The notes under the pieces: model-generated
What the model was told of the DNA's origin: nothing
Databases searched by the model: none
What the model saw: only the letters and a program-made list of their open reading frames with translations
Assembly (NCBI GenBank): GCA_030627225.1
Contig: DAOUSM010000003.1
Span: 1 to 16,480, forward strand
Direction: 5' to 3'
Length of the DNA stretch: 16,480 nucleotides
Origin: Candidatus Bathyarchaeota archaeon
Lineage (GTDB): Archaea; Thermoproteota; Bathyarchaeia; Bathyarchaeales; Bathycorpusculaceae
Made by a program: the position numbers and the translations under genes
Shown: positions 6,894 to 13,613 of the stretch, one piece after another
How the letters are laid out: each line of letters opens with the position of its first letter
Position numbering within the stretch: position 1 is the first letter of the stretch

Positions 6894-7965
6894 AAGCATC
6901 ATAATGGAGAAGAAAAAAGAAGTTTTAACAGATTTGGAAAACCTTGGCGTTAGAATTTATGAACAACTTGATAGGGGATATTTTCCATCAATAGAGATGC
7001 CTAGTCGCTCAACAGAAAACATATACTACGACCCTCAAGTAAGGCAGTTCATTTTAGGAGACAGAAAGGTGCGGAGAAATGCCCGCAACATTCGACATCT
7101 AAGACCTTTCACACAGCTTGTCTGGACCGCGTTCTTTTCTCACGAGCTCACTTCCCAACGCAAAACATCCACGCTGAGAGACGTTTACTATTCGGCACAA
7201 GCATATGAGATGAGCTTCAAAGACCAGCAGGAATCAAACAACATAATAACAGATTTGGAAACGGTTTTGGGATTCTCAAGAGAAGACTTTAACATCTTTC
7301 CAGAAGAACGCTCGGCGATTTTTGGTGATCTAACAATAGAGTATACTGTGCCAGGCTATGAAGGAAGAACATTAAATTTAACTTCCCATCCAGACGGTGT
7401 CATGATTGGACCAGCCTTAACCTCATCAGAGTTTGTGAAAACAACAGCGGACAAAGTAATAGCCATAGAGAAAGGCGGTTTGTTCACACGGTTCATAGAA
7501 GAAAATGTGCACAAAAAGTTTAATGCAATACTTGTTTTAACGGCTGGACAAGCCCCACGGGCGACACGACACTTTATTAGGAGACTTAACAGGGAACTAA
7601 ACATTCCAGTCTATATTTTTACGGATGGCGACCCGTGGGGGATGCACATAGCCATGGTTATAATTTCGGGTTCTGCAAACGCCGCACACCTAAGAGAGTT
7701 GACAACGCCGGATGCGAAATGGAGCGGAGTCTGGGCAACAGACATCGTCAATTATAAATTGCCGACGGACCCGCTTGACGAAGTGGACGTAAAGAGGCTT
7801 TATGAGTTGCAGAGGGACCCCCGCTATAAGGATCCATTGTGGCAGAGGGAGATTAAGATTTTTTTGAAGATAAGGAGGAAGGCAGAGCAGGAAGCCTTCA
7901 GCAGATACGGCTTAACCTATATTGTGGATGAATATTTGCCTGCTAAGCTGGAAGAGACGAAGTGA
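6874..7965 (+). CDS. top6A: DNA topoisomerase VI subunit A
   Basis: This 363-residue protein is the DNA-cleaving, Spo11-related subunit. The catalytic tyrosine is Tyr106 in TLRDVYY, within the winged-helix (CAP-like) domain. The Toprim metal site is Glu199 (AIEKGGLF) with Asp251 and Asp253 (FTDGDPWGMHI). Length and motif order are normal. The start chosen is TTG at 6874 because AAGGAGTG (6857-6864) lies about ten bases before it; this gives a 20-base overlap with the subunit B gene. The ATG at 6904 would start 10 bases after the subunit B stop and drop a lysine/arginine-rich decapeptide, so it remains possible. The enzyme relaxes supercoils and decatenates chromosomes together with subunit B. 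Confidence 0.97.
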   Translation: MERRKRKSIIMEKKKEVLTDLENLGVRIYEQLDRGYFPSIEMPSRSTENIYYDPQVRQFILGDRKVRRNARNIRHLRPFTQLVWTAFFSHELTSQRKTSTLRDVYYSAQAYEMSFKDQQESNNIITDLETVLGFSREDFNIFPEERSAIFGDLTIEYTVPGYEGRTLNLTSHPDGVMIGPALTSSEFVKTTADKVIAIEKGGLFTRFIEENVHKKFNAILVLTAGQAPRATRHFIRRLNRELNIPVYIFTDGDPWGMHIAMVIISGSANAAHLRELTTPDAKWSGVWATDIVNYKLPTDPLDEVDVKRLYELQRDPRYKDPLWQREIKIFLKIRRKAEQEAFSRYGLTYIVDEYLPAKLEETK

Positions 7966-8033
7966 ACATGGGAAATTTAAAATAACCGTTTGTCGTTCTA
8001 TGTAAAAGCACACTGAAAAGGAAAGGTCCAGAT

Positions 8034-8231
8034 ATGAGCGAGGAAGGCGGTTTCGGATTGGTGGCTGCCGAGAAATTCTTCGGCTTGATACTTCTTATTG
8101 TTGGCGCTTTAGCCACATATTACACATTTACAAGCACTCAAGCATTAGGTGCTTACACGGGATTTTTCGGATTCTTAAGCGCCATATTAATTGCGTTAGG
8201 ATTAATTTTGATAATTGCAAAGACGGAGTAA
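8034..8231 (+). CDS. Small two-helix membrane protein
   Basis: This 65-residue protein has two strongly hydrophobic segments, about residues 11-30 and 41-62. They are separated by a short polar loop (TFTSTQALGAYTG); there is a brief acidic N-terminus (MSEEGG) and a charged tail (KTE). It has no signal peptide or cysteine and no motif I can name. ATG at 8034 follows AAAGG at 8022-8026 at good spacing. A TATA-like AATTTAAAATAA near 7974-7985 suggests its own promoter downstream of topoisomerase VI subunit A. The two short loops would leave both ends on the same side of the membrane. A hypothetical conserved membrane protein is the safest description. Confidence 0.75.
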   Translation: MSEEGGFGLVAAEKFFGLILLIVGALATYYTFTSTQALGAYTGFFGFLSAILIALGLILIIAKTE

Positions 8232-8333
8232 GCTGTTCGTTTTAACAAATGCTTATTATTTTGAAGTATATTGATAAAAGGCATAAGTGAATCTATTTCA
8301 TTACGCCGCTGAACCTAATAGGAGATATGTGAA

Positions 8334-10115
8334 ATGCCTATTCGTCAACCAATTGTTTGTGTGCTTGGTCATGTTGATACTGGTAAGACTTTGATTTTAG
8401 ATAAAATCCGTAAGACGAGTGTGCAAGCTCGGGAAGCCGGAGGGATTACACAGCATATTGGTGCAAGTTTTTTCCCTGTCGACACGCTCAAGCAGTTGTG
8501 TGGTCCTTTACTTTTCATGGTTAAAGGCGAGATTGAGATTCCAGGCTTGCTTGTTGTTGACACGCCTGGACACGAAGCCTTCACAAACTTGCGCAAGAGG
8601 GGCGGAAGCGTAGCCGACATAGCCATTCTTGTGATTGATGTTTTAAGGGGTTTTGAACCACAAACTTACGAGTGCATAGAGATTTTGAAGACTCGTAAAA
8701 CGCCTTTTTTGGTTGCTGCAAACAAGATAGATCGGATACCGGGCTGGAATTCTTATCCTGACACGCCTTTTTTGAAGACTTACAAGATGCAGGACCGCTA
8801 TGTTAAACAGGATTTGGATAACAGGATATATGATATTATAGGCGTTTTCTCTCGTTTAGGGTTTAGGGCAGACCGTTTCGACAGCATAAAGGACTTTACA
8901 AAGACCGTGGCGATTGTGCCTACGAGTGCGAAGACTGGTGAGGGTGTAACTGAGCTTCTCGCGGTTCTTGTTGGTTTGACGCAGCAGTATTTGAAGAAGC
9001 GTTTGCAGACGACTGAGGGCCCGGCTAAGGGCACGGTTTTAGAGGTTAAGGAAGAGCCTGGTTTAGGATTGACGATTAACACGATAATTTATGATGGGGT
9101 TTTGCGGAAAGACGACTTGATTGTTGTAGGCGGTAAGGAGAAACCTATTGTTACACGTATACGAGCGATTTTAGTTCCAAAAGCTTTGGACGAGATTAGG
9201 GACCCGAGGGACAGGTTTTCTTCTGTGGATTCTGTTTCTGCCGCGGCTGGAATCAAAATTGTTGCGCCTGATTTAGAGGGTGCTTTGGCTGGTGCCCCTT
9301 TGTATGCTGTGCAGCATGGTGAAGAGCCGGAGAAGTATGCTAAGCTTGTTTTGGAGGAGATTGAACGGATTAGGATATTGACGGATGTTGATGGGATTGT
9401 TTTGAAGGCTGACACTTTAGGTTCATTGGAGGCTATTGCTGAAAGCCTAAAACGAAACGATGTGCCGATTCGGCTGGCGGATGTTGGGGACGTTTCGAAA
9501 AGGGATGTTACAGAGGCTATGGTTGTGAAGGAACACGAGCCTTTGTATGGCGTGGTTTTAGCCTTCAACGTTAAGGTTTTGCCGGACGCAGAAGAGGAAG
9601 CCGCCAACCGCAACGTTCAGATTTTCCGTGAAAACATAATTTACCGCCTAGTAGATGATTATTTATTGTGGCTTAAAACTCAGCGGGAAGCAGAACTTGA
9701 GCAAAAATTCGAAAGGCTGGTTAAGCCTGGAAAAATCCGCATCATGGAAGGCTATGTTTTCCGAAGGGCGAAACCAGCAATTGTTGGTGTGGACATACTA
9801 GCTGGAAGGATAAAGCCGAAATACACTCTTGTTAGAAGCGAAGACGGTAAAGAAGTAGGCGAAATACAGCAGATTCAAGAGAAGGGAAAAGCCTTACCAG
9901 AGGCTGGGCAGGGGATGCAGGTGGCAATATCCATAGACAAGCCGATGGTTGGAAGACACATATTCGAAAAAGACATATTATACGTGAAGGTGCCAGAACA
10001 CCACGCGAAAGCTTTGCTAACAACATTTATGGATAGACTGACAATAGAAGAGCAAGAGGCACTAAACGAATACGTAAACTTGATGAGAAAGAAAATACCG
10101 TTCTGGGCAACATAG
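8334..10115 (+). CDS. infB: Translation initiation factor aIF5B
   Basis: This 593-residue GTPase is the archaeal homologue of eIF5B/IF2, which helps join ribosomal subunits and position initiator tRNA. The G domain shows G1 GHVDTGKT (12-19), the G2 threonine in GGITQHIGA (Thr39), G3 DTPGH (76-80), G4 NKID (130-133) and G5 SAK (198-200). The remaining two-thirds fit domains II, III and the C-terminal tRNA-binding domain IV; the total length is typical of archaeal aIF5B. No intein is present, although inteins are known in this gene in some archaea. ATG at 8334 follows AGGAGAT (GGAG 8321-8324). Codon composition changes inside the gene: G/T-rich third positions dominate up to about 9550, with more A and C after that. 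A hairpin plus T6 follows the stop. Confidence 0.97.
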   Translation: MPIRQPIVCVLGHVDTGKTLILDKIRKTSVQAREAGGITQHIGASFFPVDTLKQLCGPLLFMVKGEIEIPGLLVVDTPGHEAFTNLRKRGGSVADIAILVIDVLRGFEPQTYECIEILKTRKTPFLVAANKIDRIPGWNSYPDTPFLKTYKMQDRYVKQDLDNRIYDIIGVFSRLGFRADRFDSIKDFTKTVAIVPTSAKTGEGVTELLAVLVGLTQQYLKKRLQTTEGPAKGTVLEVKEEPGLGLTINTIIYDGVLRKDDLIVVGGKEKPIVTRIRAILVPKALDEIRDPRDRFSSVDSVSAAAGIKIVAPDLEGALAGAPLYAVQHGEEPEKYAKLVLEEIERIRILTDVDGIVLKADTLGSLEAIAESLKRNDVPIRLADVGDVSKRDVTEAMVVKEHEPLYGVVLAFNVKVLPDAEEEAANRNVQIFRENIIYRLVDDYLLWLKTQREAELEQKFERLVKPGKIRIMEGYVFRRAKPAIVGVDILAGRIKPKYTLVRSEDGKEVGEIQQIQEKGKALPEAGQGMQVAISIDKPMVGRHIFEKDILYVKVPEHHAKALLTTFMDRLTIEEQEALNEYVNLMRKKIPFWAT

Positions 10116-10122
10116 CTAAAAT

Positions 10123-10155
10123 ACAACTGTTAAGTATAAGTTGTCATAATTTTTT
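10123..10155 (+). terminator. Hairpin and T tract after aIF5B
   Basis: ACAACT (10123-10128) pairs with AGTTGT (10139-10144) across a 10-base loop, and T6 follows at 10150-10155. It lies 8 bases after the aIF5B stop. Archaeal termination relies mainly on the T tract, so the hairpin may be incidental. Confidence 0.45.
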
Positions 10156-10163
10156 AAGCAATC

Positions 10164-10175
10164 CGATATATATTT
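10164..10175 (+). promoter_or_regulatory. TATA box for PAS protein gene
   Basis: CGATATATATTT lies about 26 bases before an inferred start of transcription near 10195. The leader to ATG 10215 would be about 20 bases, with no good Shine-Dalgarno motif in it. Confidence 0.5.
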
Positions 10176-10214
10176 TATTACAACTGTAATTATTGAACAA
10201 AGAAATCGTGTGTG

Positions 10215-10652
10215 ATGAGTGAATTGACTGAGAATAAGAAGAGCATGTTGCAGTTTGAAACAGGGACTCTTTCAAAAGAGGAAGTTGAGGCTATCTTAGA
10301 TTCGCTTCCGGTTGACATATCATTTGTTGATAAAGAAGACCGTGTAAAATACTTCAACAGGGCTGAGAAAAGAATTTTCGTTCGGACAAAGGCTGTTATT
10401 GGAAGAAAAGTGCAACTATGCCATCCACAGAAAAGCATTCACATTGTAAATAAGATTCTGGAAGCCTTCAAAACAGGCAAAAAACATGTGGCAGAGTTTT
10501 GGATTCAGATGAATAACCGTCTAATCCACATCAGATATTTTGCAGTAAGAGACAAAAATGGAAAGTATTTGGGAACCCTAGAAGTAACACAAGACATAAC
10601 CGACATCAAGAAAATTGAAGGAGAAAAACAACTCCTAGATTGGAAAATGTAG
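10215..10652 (+). CDS. Stand-alone DUF438-type PAS domain protein
   Basis: This 145-residue protein is essentially one PAS domain of the kind found at the C-terminus of DUF438 proteins (PAS_10 type). Landmarks, in order, are LSKEEVEAILDSLPVDISFV, YFNRAEKRIF, VIGRKVQLCHPQKSIH, EFWIQMNNRLIHIRYFAVRD and GTLEVTQDITDIKKIEGE. In longer homologues this domain follows a DUF438 region and a hemerythrin-like HHE domain; both are absent here. No kinase, DNA-binding or membrane segment is attached, so the protein may be a small sensor acting through a partner. The conserved Cys-His in QLCHP could matter for ligand binding, but I cannot name a ligand. A GTG at 10212 directly precedes the chosen ATG at 10215 in frame; either gives the same domain. 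The gene has its own TATA box. Confidence 0.8.
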   Translation: MSELTENKKSMLQFETGTLSKEEVEAILDSLPVDISFVDKEDRVKYFNRAEKRIFVRTKAVIGRKVQLCHPQKSIHIVNKILEAFKTGKKHVAEFWIQMNNRLIHIRYFAVRDKNGKYLGTLEVTQDITDIKKIEGEKQLLDWKM

Positions 10653-10687
10653 TCTCATTTTCCCAAAAGCAAACAATAACATAAAGC

Positions 10688-10703
10688 GAGGCGGAGGCGC
10701 CTC
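10688..10703. terminator. GC-rich hairpin between convergent genes
   Basis: GAGGCG (10688-10693) and CGCCTC (10698-10703) form a 6-pair stem around GAGG; the inner GAGGCGCCTC is also a perfect 10-base palindrome. It sits in the 184-base gap between the convergent PAS and radical SAM genes. A weaker CCGC/GCGG stem lies at 10779-10791. These could end transcription from either side, but no long T tract follows. Confidence 0.3.
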
Positions 10704-10836
10704 TCTCCATATGATTAAATCGTCGTGCACGTGAAAAACTCAAGATTCAATATCCAATCCCCAATTTTTAATCATAAACCGCATAACGCGGAAAACGGGA
10801 AGGGGGAGAGTAAATGATAAAACTAAATTTAATTAA

Positions 10837-11949
10837 TTAAGAGAGTAGGTGGATGTTTCCTATTCTTGTGTTTTTTAGGTGTTTTTCTGCTGCTTTCTGG
10901 CATTCTATTGCTTGTTTTCTGCTTGTTGTTGGCAAATCGTTCAAAACATAGCATGGATAAAAGGCTAACAGCGTATACGGAATATTTGGGTCTATGTCGC
11001 TTATGAATTTGGCAATGTTCTCAACCTCTTCAACATCTGTATAGCCTGGAACAAGCAGTGTACTAGCGGAAAGCACTGGCAGTTCAGGACGCTTTTTGTA
11101 GAATTTTTCTCCTATCATTTTGAAGTTCTCAAGCGTAGGCTTGTTTGAAACTCCGCATAATGCCATGTTTAATTCTTCGCTCCAAGTTTTCAAGTCAAAT
11201 TTTATGTTGCCACCGCTTTCCAAAGCGTATTGTGCTGCTTTTTCAGCCAATTTTGGATTAATATAACCGTTAGTTTCCCAGCAAATCCGAAGGATCCGCT
11301 TTTCAGCTTTGGCTTTTTCTAAGGCTATGCGGCTTACCTCAAGTGAATGCGGCATCTGGGGTGAAGGGTCTCCGCCGAAATAGCATACGCAAGAAACATG
11401 TTTATCCACTTTGCCCGCTAAAGCCTCAGCACTCATGACAGGCTTGTGCTTAACAGCTAAGTTGCGGTAATGCCAGTTCTGACAGAACAAGCAGTCATAG
11501 CTGCAGGCTCCGTAGAAAACCGCTAAATTAGTATAGCCATACTCTGCTTCTGGCTTGTAAGCATATCTAGGATAGCCACTTCCAGTGCATCCTGGACAGA
11601 ACCACCAGCTAACACAGTTGGTTGGCAAGCCATCATAATACCATTCCAAGACGCCTTTCTCAGCAGTGCCGCCAAAACGAACCAAACGCCCACCAACATT
11701 CCAAACAAGCCCACAAAAACCACTGTTGCCAGCACCAATCACACAATTGTTGGCACAAACTCCACATGGCAGTCCACCAACATCTCTTGGCGGTTCAGAA
11801 GGCAAACCGAAAACGGCACGGCTCTTCGCATGCACACGCTTTGTAACCTCAAGGGCTTGCTCAGGCTTTTCCCTTATGCACTTTAAACAAACGCCTAAAC
11901 TGTCCGAGATGGTCGCGGCTTTTTCGCCGCAAATTAAACATTTTCCCAT
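10837..11949 (-). CDS. Radical SAM protein, PflA/AmrS-like, with N-terminal zinc-ribbon-like region
   Basis: This 370-residue enzyme carries the radical SAM motif CSYDCLFC (Cys149, 153, 156), which holds a [4Fe-4S] cluster that splits S-adenosylmethionine to a 5'-deoxyadenosyl radical. YFGGDPSP downstream is the usual SAM-contact glycine region. It resembles the pyruvate formate-lyase activase and AmmeMemoRadiSam (AmrS) families, including LPCGVCANNCVIGAGNSGFC at 60-79. Extra cysteines occur as CLIC...CLKC (4, 7, 21, 24), a zinc-ribbon-like pattern, and at 112, 118 and 121. I chose ATG 11947-11949 because it starts at the ribbon, has GGAG upstream, and a TATA-like element fits it. A frame continuing to 12021 would add 24 residues without family resemblance and run into the preceding gene. 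The substrate is unknown. It lies just downstream of two ubiquitin-like genes on the same strand. Confidence 0.85.
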   Translation of the reverse strand: MGKCLICGEKAATISDSLGVCLKCIREKPEQALEVTKRVHAKSRAVFGLPSEPPRDVGGLPCGVCANNCVIGAGNSGFCGLVWNVGGRLVRFGGTAEKGVLEWYYDGLPTNCVSWWFCPGCTGSGYPRYAYKPEAEYGYTNLAVFYGACSYDCLFCQNWHYRNLAVKHKPVMSAEALAGKVDKHVSCVCYFGGDPSPQMPHSLEVSRIALEKAKAEKRILRICWETNGYINPKLAEKAAQYALESGGNIKFDLKTWSEELNMALCGVSNKPTLENFKMIGEKFYKKRPELPVLSASTLLVPGYTDVEEVENIAKFISDIDPNIPYTLLAFYPCYVLNDLPTTSRKQAIECQKAAEKHLKNTRIGNIHLLS

Positions 11950-11986
11950 AAATGCAGAGCTCCACAAAAACTTAACAAAACCTTGG

Positions 11987-11994
11987 AATATAAC
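11987..11994 (-). promoter_or_regulatory. TATA-like element for radical SAM gene
   Basis: On the minus strand this reads GTTATATT, about 26 bases before an inferred transcription start near 11964. That start lies just before GGAG (11959-11962) and ATG 11949, supporting the shorter start. Read-through from the upstream ubiquitin-like genes is also possible. Confidence 0.4.
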
Positions 11995-12036
11995 TCTTCT
12001 AAACGCTAAGCTTTCTGACATACAAGAGGCATGTGG

Positions 12037-12330
12037 CTAGCCACCACCGACAGGTGGCAGTATGGCTAAAACGTCACCGTCCGTAAGCATTGTTTTTAAC
12101 CCGTCAAGCGTAGTTATGCTTCTACCGTTCACTAGCAGCGTCAAATAACTTTGAATCTCACCGGTTTTTCTATCAAAAACATACTCAACGAAATCCTTCC
12201 CGTAAAGCTCAGCTAACCGCTCCAACACGTTTTCAACTGTGACTTCCTTGCCGTCGGGAAACTCGATGGATTCTGCTTTTTTCCCAATCAACTCCCGCAA
12301 CGCCGCAAAGAAACGCACAGACACCTTCAA
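12037..12330 (-). CDS. MoaD/SAMP-like ubiquitin-fold protein ending in Gly-Gly-Gly
   Basis: This 97-residue protein has the MoaD/ThiS beta-grasp pattern: KVSVRFFAALRELIGKKAES at the start, a central helix (VENVLERLAELYG), LTLLVNGRSI, then DGDVLAILPPVGGG at the C-terminus. Proteins of this fold either carry sulfur as a C-terminal thiocarboxylate (molybdopterin, thiamine or tRNA thiolation) or act as small archaeal modifier proteins (SAMPs) joined to lysines. Both need an E1-like enzyme to adenylate the C-terminal Gly, and one is encoded about 400 bases away. The usual end is Gly-Gly; here a third Gly follows. The start is TTG at 12328-12330 with GGAG about ten bases upstream, and an in-frame TGA two codons further upstream limits extension. 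Another beta-grasp gene precedes it 21 bases away. Confidence 0.88.
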   Translation of the reverse strand: MKVSVRFFAALRELIGKKAESIEFPDGKEVTVENVLERLAELYGKDFVEYVFDRKTGEIQSYLTLLVNGRSITTLDGLKTMLTDGDVLAILPPVGGG

Positions 12331-12351
12331 CAGTCAAACACTCCAACAGGT

Positions 12352-12624
12352 TTAGCCGCTGGTATCAGCATACCCAACCAAAACTTCGCAATCCGATTTT
12401 AAGGCTTCATCCCTTATGCTCAGAAGTGCCCTGCCCCCAGATATGAAAACGAATGTGTCCAGCAGCTTTTCATCCACCTTTCCATAACGCCTCAGTCTTT
12501 CCTTAAATATGCTCAAAATATTTTCATACTTGGCATCGTCAGAAACGTGAATAGTTTCCACTTTCCCGGATGAGCCGAAGCACTTAGCTATTTCGTGGCT
12601 TAGGTACCGTATCTTAACTTCCAT
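12352..12624 (-). CDS. Second ubiquitin-like beta-grasp protein, ending Thr-Ser-Gly
   Basis: This 90-residue protein looks like a divergent MoaD/ubiquitin-fold relative. It begins EVKIRYLSHEIAKCFGSSGK, has a beta strand (VETIHVSDDA), a helix (YENILSIFKERLRRYGK), then DTFVFISGGRALLSI followed by CEVLVGYADTSG. The 'L--DCEVLVGY' stretch matches where MoaD proteins have 'L-DGDEV-I-P'. Unlike its neighbour, it does not end in Gly-Gly: the last three residues are Thr-Ser-Gly. The C-terminus may therefore need processing or may not be activated in the usual way. ATG at 12622-12624 has a minus-strand TATA-like element (AGTTTAAATT) centred near 12665. It lies first in the minus-strand cluster, divergent from the E1-like gene. 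The family call rests on fold pattern and context. Confidence 0.65.
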   Translation of the reverse strand: MEVKIRYLSHEIAKCFGSSGKVETIHVSDDAKYENILSIFKERLRRYGKVDEKLLDTFVFISGGRALLSIRDEALKSDCEVLVGYADTSG

Positions 12625-12660
12625 GGCTTACGACCACAGCTTGCCTTAAACTTCTGTACA

Positions 12661-12688
12661 AATTTAAACTTAGTCTTAATTTTATAAA
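12661..12688. promoter_or_regulatory. Divergent promoter pair for E1-like and ubiquitin-like genes
   Basis: In the 114-base divergent gap, TTTATAAA (12681-12688) is a consensus TATA box for the plus-strand E1-like gene, placing its start near 12711. On the minus strand AGTTTAAATT (12661-12670) fits transcription start near 12640 for the ubiquitin-like genes. The two elements are only about 20 bases apart, so binding at one could affect the other. Confidence 0.55.
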
Positions 12689-12738
12689 AACTATTATGTA
12701 GCAACCTCTAAACTAAGTCTTTGGAAAGAGGGATCTAA

Positions 12739-13476
12739 ATGCGTTTATCACCATCGGAGCTGGAGCGGTATGAGAGGCAGATGCTGATTTCTGGTTGGGG
12801 GATAGAAGGACAGAAGAAACTGAAAGCTGCAAAAGTAGCTGTAGCTGGCATCGGAGGTTTAGGATGCCTTGCATCGCTTTACCTCGCGGCTGCTGGCATT
12901 GGAAAGATAATTCTTGTAGACAAAGGAAAATTCAAGCTAAACAATCTAAACCGACAGATTCTCTGCTGGCAAAGAGACGTTGGAAAGTTTAAGGCAGAAG
13001 TAGCCAAAGAAAAGCTTGAGGCGTTAAATCCTGGAATAGAAGTAGAGGCGGTTGTTGCAGAAATCACCAAGGACAACGCCCATGATGTGATAAGAGACGT
13101 TGACGTAGTTATAGACGGACAAGATAATTGGAAAACAAGATTCATAATAAACGAGTACTGTGTAGCGCATAATATATCATTCATCCATGCAGGCGTCTCT
13201 GCACTACACGGACAAATGACCACAATAGTGCCGGGTAAAGGACCTTGCTTGCGGTGTATATTTCCGAAAGACCCGCCAGAAGTTGAAAAGATTCCAATGT
13301 TAGGCGCCACCCCAGCCTTATTTGCTTCATTACAGGTTATGGAGACCGTTAAACTTGTCACCGGGATAGGTGAGCCGCTTGTTGGACGAATGCTGTTTGC
13401 AAACGGGGAGGAAATTGTGTTTGAAACCGTAGAAGTTAAGAGAAGCGTTGAATGTCCTGTTTGTGGCAATCTGTAG
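12739..13476 (+). CDS. E1-like adenylating enzyme (MoeB/ThiF/HesA family)
   Basis: This 245-residue enzyme adenylates the C-terminal glycine of ubiquitin-like or sulfur-carrier proteins. Visible motifs are RYERQMLISGWG (10-21), the nucleotide loop AGIGGLGC (36-43), the adenylation arginine in NNLNRQIL (Arg72), and DGQDNWKTR with metal-binding Asp129. The zinc site is CLRC (Cys170, 173) with CPVC (Cys239, 242). After CLRC most MoeB/ThiF/Uba4 proteins have a Cys just before 'GVLG-PG-IGSLQA-E'. Here that stretch reads EVEKIPMLGATPALFASLQV and contains no Cys. There is no C-terminal rhodanese domain. ATG at 12739 follows AGAGGGAT, and a consensus TATA box lies upstream. It is divergent from two beta-grasp protein genes, its likely partners. 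Whether it serves molybdopterin synthesis, tRNA thiolation or protein modification cannot be told from sequence. Confidence 0.92.
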   Translation: MRLSPSELERYERQMLISGWGIEGQKKLKAAKVAVAGIGGLGCLASLYLAAAGIGKIILVDKGKFKLNNLNRQILCWQRDVGKFKAEVAKEKLEALNPGIEVEAVVAEITKDNAHDVIRDVDVVIDGQDNWKTRFIINEYCVAHNISFIHAGVSALHGQMTTIVPGKGPCLRCIFPKDPPEVEKIPMLGATPALFASLQVMETVKLVTGIGEPLVGRMLFANGEEIVFETVEVKRSVECPVCGNL

Positions 13477-13548
13477 AGAGAAGGCGAGTAGACTGCATCA
13501 GACATTCACTTGCAGGGCATTGAAAAACTGCATCCAAGAGAGGTAAAG

Positions 13549-13560
13549 GTTTATATTTTA
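13549..13560 (+). promoter_or_regulatory. TATA box for thermosome gene
   Basis: GTTTATATTTTA follows a purine-rich GTAAAGG that could act as a BRE. Transcription would start near 13580, giving a 34-base leader that includes GGAGGG (13603-13608) five bases before the ATG at 13614. Two copies of ACTGCATC (13492-13499 and 13527-13534) lie just upstream. Confidence 0.55.
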
Positions 13561-13613
13561 GCGCATTTTTGCTTATTCAGAATTAATATTTTAAGTTAGA
13601 ATGGAGGGTTTGT

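Noticed and set aside
8334..10115. Possible intein in aIF5B
   Set aside because: The G-domain motifs are contiguous and the total length is that of an uninterrupted protein.
10814..10837. Seven-codon frame behind GGGGGAGAG in the gap before the radical SAM gene
   Set aside because: The peptide (MIKLNLIN) is too short, the sequence is simple A+T, and no downstream gene on that strand would use the site.
11950..12021. Longer N-terminus (24 residues) for the radical SAM protein
   Set aside because: The added residues lack family resemblance, lie upstream of the inferred TATA box and transcription start, and leave only 15 bases after the preceding gene.
11666..12040. Plus-strand open frame of 124 codons opposite the radical SAM gene
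   Set aside because: It lies antisense to a well-supported gene with clear iron-sulfur motifs and has low-complexity composition with no ribosome-binding site.
12879..13505. Minus-strand open frame of 208 codons opposite the E1-like gene
   Set aside because: It mirrors the codon structure of the E1-like gene, is Ser/Ile/Pro-rich, and shows no motif of its own.
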